From JACPPO01 sp965262505 (GTDB taxonomy: Bacteria > Acidobacteriota > Vicinamibacteria > Vicinamibacterales > UBA2999), in the NCBI GenBank assembly GCA_965262505.1, contig CBDHFM010000016.1:1-59765 (forward strand): a stretch of DNA of 59,765 nt. Reading direction: 5' to 3'. This document shows, one piece after another, positions 1 to 7,521 of the stretch (the first letter of the stretch is position 1; each line of letters opens with the position of its first letter). The translations under genes and the position numbers were made by a program. Below the pieces are notes generated by a model. The model made no database searches and was not told the DNA's origin. It saw nothing but the letters and a program-made list of their open reading frames with translations.

Positions 1-202
1 CCGACATAATGGCGCTAACCCTGTTGTAGTAGAGGTTTAGGCTGAACTCATCCGATCTGGTGCCCGCTGGCGCCACCTCGACATCCCAGTACAACGGCCC
101 GTACTTGTAGAGGCCTGATTCGGCGTCAGAGTGTGAGCGAAACTTAGTTGGAAATTGAAGCGGCTCCAAACCCTGTGGTTTGATGACGTTGCGAGACGAA
201 CA
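1..202 (-). other. Partial open frame running off the left edge
   Basis: A reading frame on the minus strand is open from a stop codon at 203-205 to the first base of the window. The translated segment (for example SGLYKYGPLYWDVEVAP) looks protein-like, but I do not recognise it. Part of its 5' side (about 147-165) resembles the leader of the second IS256-type element near 38440. The frame may therefore be a host gene cut by insertion of the neighbouring element, or a chance open frame. No start codon is defined. Confidence 0.25.
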
Positions 203-228
203 TCACGCCACGAGAGAAAGGAGCCGAG

Positions 229-1507
229 ATGAGCCGTGTCCTACGATCGGTCAGGAAGCGCAAGAAAGGTCGCACGTTGGGCGCGGTCGACGTCATCGAC
301 CGAGCGGGGTACGCGGAGCTGGAGGTCGATGCCAAGGTGGAATTGATCCGGTCCTTGATTCCGCTGGGGTTGCTGCACATCGAGGAATGGCTCGACGAGG
401 AAGTGCCCGCGCTGGCTGGCGAACGCGACGCCCGCAAAGACCCGTCAGTCGGCGGGCGCCGTCATGGGAGCCACCCCGGGACGGTCGGGTTGGCCGGCCA
501 GCGCGTGCCGATTCGCGTGCCCCGGATTCGCCATGTCACGGAGCGCGAGATTCCACGGCGGTCGTACGAAGCGCTGCATGGCGATCGCGCCGTCAATGAC
601 CTGTTGTTGAGGCGCGTGCTGTATGGGATCTCGTGCCGCAACTACGCGGCGGCCGCCGAGGCGATTCCCGGGGCGATCGGCCTGTCGGGGTCGACGGTGT
701 CCCGCGCGTTCATTCAGGCCAGCGCGACGAAACTCCGCGAACTCCAGGAGCGGGACCTCTCCGGGGAGGACGTTGTGGCCCTCGTGCTGGACGGCAAGAC
801 GTTCGCCGAGGCGACGATGGTCGTCGCGCTGGGCATCACGATGACGGGGGACAAACGGTTCCTGGGTTTTGTCGAGACGGACACCGAGAACGAGCAGGTG
901 TTGACCCCGTTCCTCCGGTCCTTGGTCGAGCGGGGCCTCGATGTTTCCCAGGGGCTTCTGGTGATCGTCGATGGCGGCAAGGGGCTCCGGGCGGCCGTTC
1001 GGAAAGCCTTCCGCCACCGTGCCCTGGTGCAACGGTGTCAGTGGCACAAGCGCGAGAACGTGGTGAGTTACTTGGCCAAGAGTGAGCAGCCGGTGTGGCG
1101 GCAGCGTCTCCAGCGCGCCTACAACCGTCCGGAGTACGACGAGGCCCTCGCCGCCCTCCAGTCGCTCCAGCATGAGCTGGAGGATCGGAACCAATCCGCG
1201 GCCGGCAGTCTGACGGAAGGCCTCGACGAGACCATGGACGTTGCATCGCCTCGGGGTGTACGGTGTGCTGGGCCGGTCGCTGAAGACGACGAACGGCCTC
1301 GAGTCCATCAACGCGCTCATTGAGGAGCGCTGTGCGAAGGTCGATCACTGGCAGCACTCGAGTCAACGCCATCGCTGGCTGGCCACTGCGCTCCTGGCGC
1401 ACTGGCCCGGCTTGGCGATTCAGCGATGCACCGCGCACAAACTGCGGAACCTGCAATCGAAGGCGCCCGCGCGGCTCCGAGAGGAACTGAATAAGCGTGT
1501 CGAGTAA
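229..1507 (+). pseudogene. IS256-family (mutator) transposase, frameshifted and chimeric
   Basis: The ATG at 229 follows an AAAGGAG ribosome site. The first frame runs to 1323 and carries IS256 DDE motifs: LDGKTF, IVDGGKGL, and RCQWHKRENV. At about 1236 one surplus base shifts the frame. The natural continuation (TLHRLGVYGVLGRSLKTTNG, with LES after it) lies in the frame that ends at 1507. After RWLATALL (about 1400) the sequence becomes WPGLAIQRCTAHKLRNLQ, a segment that belongs in the middle of a different IS256 transposase, so the tail comes from a second element. No complete terminal repeats were located. The product would be inactive. Confidence 0.8.
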
Positions 1508-2909
1508 TCTATCCGTTCAGTTTGACGCCGGTTCCTTCCGCGACCCCGACACCCGGGTCTTTCATTACAACGGGTCGGTGTTCCGGTGTCTGACGGCCCG
1601 CGGCCTCACGGACTGGCACCGGCTTGCCGGCACCCGGTTCTACGCGCGGTTCGTGGCCGATCGCCGCGTGATCCCGACGCGGCAGATTACGGATTCCAAG
1701 TCGTTGCCGCCGCTCGCCGAACGGTGGGCGGCAGTCCTGGAGCATGAGCGCCTGCCGCTGGTGTCCTACCCGTACGAGTGGTCGTTCGGCATGCTCAAGG
1801 ATGCCGCGCTGCTGCAGCTCGACGTGACCCGCGCGGCCCTCGACGAAGCGCTGACGCTCAAGGACGCAACCGCGTTCAACGTCCAGTGGTTCGGTGCGCG
1901 CCCCACGTTCATCGACATCGGGTCGTTCACGGCGTACACCCCGGGCGACCCTTGGGCCGGCTACCGGCAGTTCTGCGAAACCTTCCTGTATCCGCTGCTG
2001 CTGCAAGCGTACCGCAACGTGCCGTTCCACCCGTGGCTGCGCGGCAGCCTGGAAGGAATGACGGCGGCGCAGTGCAGGGCATTGCTGTCCGGCCGCGACC
2101 TCTTGCGGCGGGGCGTGCTGGCCCACGTCGTCCTGCAGGCGAAGGCGCAGGCCCGCTACGAGGACACGCCCGGTGACGTCAAACAAGAACTGCGCGCGGC
2201 CGGCTTCGGCGCGGCGCTCATCACGCACAACATCGACAGCCTGCGACGAACGGTGGAGCGGCTCGAGTGGGATCCCGGACAGTCGACCTGGTCGGAGTAT
2301 CACCGTGAGCATTCCTATGACGCCGCCGATCTGCGGCGTAAGACCGCGTTCGTCGAACACGTCCTAGCTCGCCGGCGCTGGCCACTTGTCTGGGACCTCG
2401 GCTGCAACACCGGTCACTATGCCCGCCTGGCCGCGAAGCACGCGGACTATGTCCTGGCACAGGATGCCGACCACGTCGTCGTCGAGCGCCTGTACCAGTC
2501 GCTCAAGGCCGACGGGCCCGCGAACGTCCTGCCGCTCCTGGCGGACCTAGCCGATCCGTCGCCGGGGCTGGGGTGGCGCGGCCACGAACGCCGGCCGCTC
2601 AGCGACCGCGGCCAGCCGGCGCTCATCTTGTGCCTGGCGCTTGTGCATCACGTGGTGATCGGCCGGAACATTCCGCTGGACGACTTCGTGGCCTGGCTCG
2701 CGCAGTTCGGCGCCGAGGTGGTCCTGGAGTTCGTGGGTCGCGAGGACCCAATGGTGGAGCGGTTACTCCGCAACCGGCGGGATCAGGACTGCGACTATTC
2801 CGCTGCGGCGGCCAGCGGGGCACTCGAACGCCACTTTAGCACTGTCACACACGAAACACTGGCGACCGGTACCCGCACGCTGTACCATTGCCTGCCGAGA
2901 ACCCCATGA
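1497..2909 (+). CDS. Class I SAM-dependent methyltransferase with long N-terminal domain (glycan locus)
   Basis: This 470-residue protein uses a GTG start inside the tail of the transposase relic, so its original upstream region is gone. Residues 1-230 are an N-terminal domain containing YPYEWSFGML and PTFIDIGSF, which accompanies methyltransferases of surface-polysaccharide and nodulation-type loci. Residues about 290-410 form a Rossmann methyltransferase with motif I VWDLGCNTGHYARLA (about 297-311) and an acidic residue in LAQDADHVVV. The stop overlaps the next start as ATGA (2906-2909), pointing to translational coupling. The substrate is unknown; sugar or glycolipid methylation is an inference from the neighbours. 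Confidence 0.75.
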   Translation: MSSNLSVQFDAGSFRDPDTRVFHYNGSVFRCLTARGLTDWHRLAGTRFYARFVADRRVIPTRQITDSKSLPPLAERWAAVLEHERLPLVSYPYEWSFGMLKDAALLQLDVTRAALDEALTLKDATAFNVQWFGARPTFIDIGSFTAYTPGDPWAGYRQFCETFLYPLLLQAYRNVPFHPWLRGSLEGMTAAQCRALLSGRDLLRRGVLAHVVLQAKAQARYEDTPGDVKQELRAAGFGAALITHNIDSLRRTVERLEWDPGQSTWSEYHREHSYDAADLRRKTAFVEHVLARRRWPLVWDLGCNTGHYARLAAKHADYVLAQDADHVVVERLYQSLKADGPANVLPLLADLADPSPGLGWRGHERRPLSDRGQPALILCLALVHHVVIGRNIPLDDFVAWLAQFGAEVVLEFVGREDPMVERLLRNRRDQDCDYSAAAASGALERHFSTVTHETLATGTRTLYHCLPRTP

Positions 2910-5689
2910 CCCAGTCGCACGCGTCGGATCCCACCCTGCCCGGTTGGGCGCGTGCAGCTGACGGCCTCACCGTCGTGCTGGCCGTGGCGGCGGCGTCTGT
3001 GGCGGTCTTCGGCGGCATTCGCATCGGCGTGTTCTCGATGTCCACGCCGTGGCGGGCACTGGTCGGACTGATCATTGTTTGCGGCTTGCGGCACTACCTC
3101 GTCCCCACGCCGGCGATCTATCACCGCGTCTGGGGCTGGCTGCGACCTGCGCTGCGGCCGATACCGCGCGAGACCGCCTCAGACCGCCGTCTCGAAGCGC
3201 TGCACATCGTGGGGCTCTGGTGCCTTGCCGTCGCGCAACCCATCTTCGACGTGGTCGGGCGCAGCCCCGAGTTCTTCGTCGCTCACGACACCCGGCCGGG
3301 CGATTTACTGGCCCTGGTGGTATGCCTCTGCCTCGGCGGTCCGGTCGCCTGCTTGCTCGCCATCCGTCTCGCCGGCTTGGCCGGTGGCCCGCGCTGGCGT
3401 CGGCGCGTCGCGACTGGGGTGATCGCCAGCCTGGCCGCGGCGGTGGCGCTCGCGGTCGTCAAGCCGCTGTCCGGCGTGCCCGGCGGCGTCCTGGTCGGGC
3501 TGGCCGCGCTCGGCGGCGCCGGCGCGGCCAGCGTCTATCGCCGGTTCGCCCCCGCCCGGCTGTTTGCCACGCTCCTGGCCTCGGCCGCGCTCGTCGTACC
3601 GGCGGTGTTTCTCTTCACCACGAGTGCGAGTCGCCTGCTGGCGCACGCGGACGACGTCACGGCACTCGACGGCGTCACCGTGACCACGACGCCGCCGGTG
3701 GTGGTCGTCGTCTTCGACCAGTTTCAGCTGGCGGCGCTGCTCAACCGGGACGGCAACATCGACCGGGCGGCCTTCCCCCACTTTGCGGCGCTGGCCGACG
3801 AGGCCACCTGGTTTCGCAACGCGAGCGCGGTGGCGGGGCTGACGCCACACGCACTGCCTGCCGTCCTGACGGGCATGCGCCCGTCGCCCGGTCGCCTGCC
3901 CGTCGCGGCCGAGCATCCGGCGAATCTGTTCACGCTGCTGGGCGGCCGGTATGGCATGCACGTCGAGGAACCGTTGACCGGCCTCTGTCCGGAAACACTC
4001 TGCCCGCCCGAGCGCGCCGCACTCGGCGCGTGGCTCGCCGGCGTCATGCGCGATCTGGCCGTCGTGTATCTGACCGTCGTGTTGCCGGACGATCTGGCGG
4101 CGCCGCTCCCGCCTGTGACCCAGGCCTGGAATGATTTTGCGGCAAGTGCGGCAAGTGAAGCGAGTGAGACGTTTATGGACCGCTGGAAGGCGGCGCGGGT
4201 CGACGACCGGCGGGAGACCTTCAACCGTTTCATCGCCGCGATCACCGCCACCGCGCAACCGACGCTGCACTTCATACACGCGCTCTTGCCGCACGAGCCG
4301 TTTATATACCTGCCGACGGGGCAGCAATTCACTCTTCGGCGGCAGCTTGTCGGCCTGCGGGAGGGCCGGTGGAGTGACGATCGGTGGGCGGCGGCGCTCA
4401 ACCACCACCGATACCTGCTGCAGGTGGGGTATGTCGACACCCTGCTCGGCAGGCTGGTGGCACGCCTACGCGAGGTGGGCATCTACGACGACGCGCTCGT
4501 CGTCATCACCGCGGATCACGGCGCCAGTCTGCAGCCCGGTCTGTCGTTTCGGCAGCCAGAGGATTATTTTTCGTTTGCGGACATCGTCGCGGTGCCGCTG
4601 TTTATCAAGCAGCCAGCGCAGCGCCAGGGCGACGTGGTCGATGCGAACGTCGAGGTGATAGACATCATCCCGACGCTGGCAGCCGAGCTCGGGATTGAAT
4701 TGCCATGGTCGCCAGACGGCGCGAATGTGCTCGACCCGGCGCATGCGCCGAGACCGTCGAAGGTGATGTTCTACAACGGCGCAAGCAGGCAGATGGAGAT
4801 GAAGGGCAATCTCCGCGCCGCCCTGATCGAGAATGCCGCCCGCAAGTTCGAGTGGTTCGAGGCAGGCGACCTGCTGGGGCCCCCGACTCCCGACCGCCGC
4901 TACGGCGATTTGATCGGACGCGCGGCCGCGCCGTTGCGGGCGGCGCGGCCCGCGGAATTCGAGGTGGTCGTGGACACGTTGCCGCTGCTGCGGAACGTGG
5001 ACCCGCAAGCTGACTTTGTGCCGGCCCACCTCACGGGCGCCGTGGCCGGCCTCCGCGCCGGGGCGCCGGCACCGACGCTGGCCATCGCGCTCAACGGCCG
5101 CGTCGCTGCGGTGACGCGGCCGTACGCCTTTCTGATGTACGGAAGCCGCGCGGCGTGGGAGGCCATCGTTCATCCGCGCTGGCTCGTCCCGGGCCCCAAC
5201 ACCCTGGAGGTGTTCGAGATTCGCGCGGACAGCGGCGAGGGCGCCATCACCCTGGCAGTGACCCGCGGCGACATGGCCGCGGACCGCTGGCCAAACCTCG
5301 TTCGCGAAGAGGAAATACTGGCGCGTGGCGTGCAAGCGTCCGGCTTCTACGGCATGGAGTGGGCCGATGCCAGACCGTTCCGCTGGACGCGCGGGGACGC
5401 GCGGCTGCGTGTGCCGCTCGACCCACAGGTGCGGCCGTCCTTGCTCGAGGTCAACGTTGTGATGACCGGCGGGCCGAAGCAACTCACCCTCGCCGTCGAC
5501 GGCTGCACGCTCTTTGATCAGACCATTAATGGACGCTGGAGCGCCACGTTCGATCTCGGAGACTGCCCGCTCGCGCCGGCCGAACTGGAGATTACACTGC
5601 TGAGCGATACGCACGTTCCGCAGACGGGTGACACCCGCACGCTCGGCGTCGGTGTGAGCGTGATCGAGTTGCGCGGACCGCCACGCTAG
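2906..5689 (+). CDS. Membrane alkaline-phosphatase-fold enzyme (sulfatase / phosphoglycerol transferase type)
   Basis: I chose the ATG at 2906 because it overlaps the preceding stop as ATGA; an upstream GTG or CTG is less likely. The protein is 927 residues. Six or seven hydrophobic segments fill the first 245 residues. A periplasmic catalytic domain follows: VVVVVFDQFQ (about 264) supplies the first metal ligand, the AGLTPHALPAVLTG region (about 312) is the nucleophile segment, LLPHEPF (about 456) and ITADHGAS (about 534) complete the metal site. The C-terminal 300 residues look like a beta-rich accessory domain. LTA-synthase and phosphoglycerol-transferase relatives modify surface polymers. 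The specific activity is not readable from the sequence. Confidence 0.75.
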   Translation: MTQSHASDPTLPGWARAADGLTVVLAVAAASVAVFGGIRIGVFSMSTPWRALVGLIIVCGLRHYLVPTPAIYHRVWGWLRPALRPIPRETASDRRLEALHIVGLWCLAVAQPIFDVVGRSPEFFVAHDTRPGDLLALVVCLCLGGPVACLLAIRLAGLAGGPRWRRRVATGVIASLAAAVALAVVKPLSGVPGGVLVGLAALGGAGAASVYRRFAPARLFATLLASAALVVPAVFLFTTSASRLLAHADDVTALDGVTVTTTPPVVVVVFDQFQLAALLNRDGNIDRAAFPHFAALADEATWFRNASAVAGLTPHALPAVLTGMRPSPGRLPVAAEHPANLFTLLGGRYGMHVEEPLTGLCPETLCPPERAALGAWLAGVMRDLAVVYLTVVLPDDLAAPLPPVTQAWNDFAASAASEASETFMDRWKAARVDDRRETFNRFIAAITATAQPTLHFIHALLPHEPFIYLPTGQQFTLRRQLVGLREGRWSDDRWAAALNHHRYLLQVGYVDTLLGRLVARLREVGIYDDALVVITADHGASLQPGLSFRQPEDYFSFADIVAVPLFIKQPAQRQGDVVDANVEVIDIIPTLAAELGIELPWSPDGANVLDPAHAPRPSKVMFYNGASRQMEMKGNLRAALIENAARKFEWFEAGDLLGPPTPDRRYGDLIGRAAAPLRAARPAEFEVVVDTLPLLRNVDPQADFVPAHLTGAVAGLRAGAPAPTLAIALNGRVAAVTRPYAFLMYGSRAAWEAIVHPRWLVPGPNTLEVFEIRADSGEGAITLAVTRGDMAADRWPNLVREEEILARGVQASGFYGMEWADARPFRWTRGDARLRVPLDPQVRPSLLEVNVVMTGGPKQLTLAVDGCTLFDQTINGRWSATFDLGDCPLAPAELEITLLSDTHVPQTGDTRTLGVGVSVIELRGPPR

Positions 5690-5720
5690 GCAGCCACTGT
5701 GATGCAGGTCCAGCTTGGCC

Positions 5721-5750
5721 ACCGACGTCACCCCGACCGTGGGCGTCGGT
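5721..5750 (+). terminator. Weak hairpin downstream of the sulfatase-type gene
   Basis: ACCGACG (5721-5727) can pair with CGTCGGT (5744-5750) across a 16-base loop. There is no T-run, so an intrinsic terminator is only possible. The rest of 5690-5924 shows no other clear signal. Confidence 0.2.
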
Positions 5751-5924
5751 GCGCGCATGCGATTCTGAGAGGGTCTCGTCACCCGGGGCGCCAACCCCGC
5801 ATGCACGAGCGGAATCGTGCTTGTCTGGCTGGGCGATGCAGCTCTCTCCGCGCTGTTGTGTAAGCTACTCTCGGTTCTCAATACCCATGGAGCGTGGGGA
5901 TGCCAACCCATCGAGCGAGGACAG

Positions 5925-6287
5925 ATGTCAAACGAGGATCACCCAGGCGCCGCGCCCGACGACGCACGCGTGGCCGCTGTGCTGGCGCAGGTGCGGGCTG
6001 AGGTACGGCAGCGGCACGCCGTGGCGGCGACCGGTACCGAGACGGCACAGTCTCTTCGGGTCATGCTCGAGGGCGCCGTGGCCACGTCGATGCTGGTGCC
6101 GCCCACGCCCGTCTCGCATCGCAGATGGCTGGGCCGGCCCATCGTGGCGGCCAAGCGGTTCGTGTACCGCTTCTTCATGCGGTGGTACCTGGCGCCGCTC
6201 ATCGAGCAACAGAACGCGTTCAATCGATCCGTGGCCGCGGCGCTGCGCGAACTCACGGCAAGGCAGCGGGATCTGGCGCAGAAATGA
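5925..6287 (+). CDS. Small glycan-locus accessory protein
   Basis: The 120-residue product starts at an ATG preceded by GCGAGG; upstream in-frame starts would add a segment with no conserved look. The C-terminal part (AAKRFVYRFFMRWYLAPLIE, then QQNAFNRSVAAALREL) resembles a region of the larger fusion protein at 7518-10073 (GFVWRFVGPLFQRQEAFN). Proteins of polysaccharide loci often carry such an amphipathic membrane-apposed stretch ahead of a coiled coil. No catalytic motif is visible. A role as a membrane-docking or scaffold partner of the glycosyltransferases is inference. Confidence 0.6.
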   Translation: MSNEDHPGAAPDDARVAAVLAQVRAEVRQRHAVAATGTETAQSLRVMLEGAVATSMLVPPTPVSHRRWLGRPIVAAKRFVYRFFMRWYLAPLIEQQNAFNRSVAAALRELTARQRDLAQK

Positions 6288-6295
6288 CCGGGCTC

Positions 6296-6451
6296 GTGTC
6301 CCGGACCCAACGTCTGCTGACAGATGCCGTCCGGGGCATCCCGCTTGGCGTGGCTCCTCCCTCACATAGTCCCGAGATGCTCGGTCGTTGCGCTTTACCA
6401 GTCGAGCGCCGCGCCCCGGACGATCGTCACCAGACGTTGGGTCCGGGACAC
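6296..6451. repeat. 156-bp segment bounded by perfect 21-bp inverted repeats (MITE-like)
   Basis: The left arm occupies 6296-6316 (beginning GTGTCCCGGACCCAACG) and the right arm 6431-6451 (ending TTGGGTCCGGGACAC). They are exact reverse complements over 21 bases. The 114-base interior has no gene. It fills the gap between two genes that otherwise read as one operon. A miniature inverted-repeat element fits, although no clear target duplication is seen; a large RNA hairpin is the alternative. Confidence 0.65.
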
Positions 6452-6462
6452 TAAGGCTGATC

Positions 6463-7521
6463 GTGCGTATCTGCATCTGCGCGAGTCAGGTTCCATTCGT
6501 GTCCGGCGGCGCGGAACTGCACGTCGAAACGCTGCGTGCGCAACTCGTCGCGCGCGGGTGTGAGGTCGACGTGGTGGCGCTGCCCTTTGCCTGGGAGCCT
6601 CATGGACAGGTGCTCAAGAGCGCGCTTGCGTGGCGCCTGCTGCAGCTGCAGGAGGAACCACGCCGCCCCATCGATCTCGTGATTGCGACGAAGTTTCCCT
6701 CCTACTTGATCCGCCATCCCAACAAAATCCTCTGGCTGATTCATCAGTTTCGCCAAGTCTATGAGCTGCTGGGCACGCCCTACAGCGACTACACGGATTC
6801 GCCGGCGGACCAGGACATTGTCCGCATGGTACGTGAGATGGACACCCGCGCGCTCGCGGAATGCCGCGCGCTGTTCACCAACGCAGGCAACACGGCGCAC
6901 CGCCTGCAGCGCTTTAACGGCCTATCCGCCCGGCCGCTCTATCCGCCCCCACCGCTCGAGGGCCGCTACCACGAGGGCGCGTTCGGCGACTACGTGTTTA
7001 CGGCCACCCGGCTCGATGCGATGAAGCGCGTCGACCTGCTGCTGTGGGCGCTGGCGTACACGCGCGCGCCGGTGCGCGCGAAGATCGCGGGCCGCGGGCC
7101 CGAGTGCGCGGCGTTGGAGGCGCTCGTGGCCGAGCTGGGGCTCGGCGACCGCGTTGAGCTGCTGGGGTGGGTCGACGATGAGCAGTTGGTCGATCTCTAT
7201 GCCGGCAGCCTGGCCGTGTATTACGCGCCGTTCGACGAGGACTACGGGTACGTCACCGTCGAGGGCTTCCGTTCGGGGAAACCCGTACTGACCACCTGCG
7301 ACGCCGGCGGGGTGCTGGAGTTTGTGGAGGACGGCGTCAACGGGTACGTGTCGGAGCCGGACGCCCCCCGCCGAATGGCGGCGCACCTCGACCGGCTGTA
7401 CGAGGACCGGAATCTCGCGCGGCAGCTCGGCGAGGCGGGGAATCGTCGCGTCGCGTCGATCTCCTGGGAGAACGTCATTCGATCGCTGACCGGCGTGCAC
7501 GCGCCGGGTGAGGGCGCGTGA
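6463..7521 (+). CDS. GT4-family glycosyltransferase
   Basis: I chose GTG at 6463 because AAGG lies 6 bases upstream and the protein then begins VRICICASQVPFVSGGAELH, a normal GT-B N-terminus with the glycine-rich acceptor loop. The length is 352 residues. The C-terminal half has the usual nucleotide-sugar features: FTATRLDAMKRVDLLL, IAGRGPE, and FDEDYGYVTVEGFRSGKPVL, the E-x7-E-type region near residue 260. The stop overlaps the next GTG (GTGA, 7518-7521), so the two glycosyltransferases are translationally coupled. The sugar and acceptor are unknown. Confidence 0.85.
   Translation: MRICICASQVPFVSGGAELHVETLRAQLVARGCEVDVVALPFAWEPHGQVLKSALAWRLLQLQEEPRRPIDLVIATKFPSYLIRHPNKILWLIHQFRQVYELLGTPYSDYTDSPADQDIVRMVREMDTRALAECRALFTNAGNTAHRLQRFNGLSARPLYPPPPLEGRYHEGAFGDYVFTATRLDAMKRVDLLLWALAYTRAPVRAKIAGRGPECAALEALVAELGLGDRVELLGWVDDEQLVDLYAGSLAVYYAPFDEDYGYVTVEGFRSGKPVLTTCDAGGVLEFVEDGVNGYVSEPDAPRRMAAHLDRLYEDRNLARQLGEAGNRRVASISWENVIRSLTGVHAPGEGA

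Noticed and set aside
41..202. Rhs-repeat core reading of the first minus-strand frame
   Set aside because: LQFPTKF and GLYKYG recall Rhs proteins, but the first part overlaps an IS256-like leader also seen near 38440, so the likeness is probably chance.
4466..5911. 481-codon minus-strand frame under the membrane phosphatase-fold gene
   Set aside because: The opposite strand has clear catalytic motifs and coupled starts; the minus frame is compositional.
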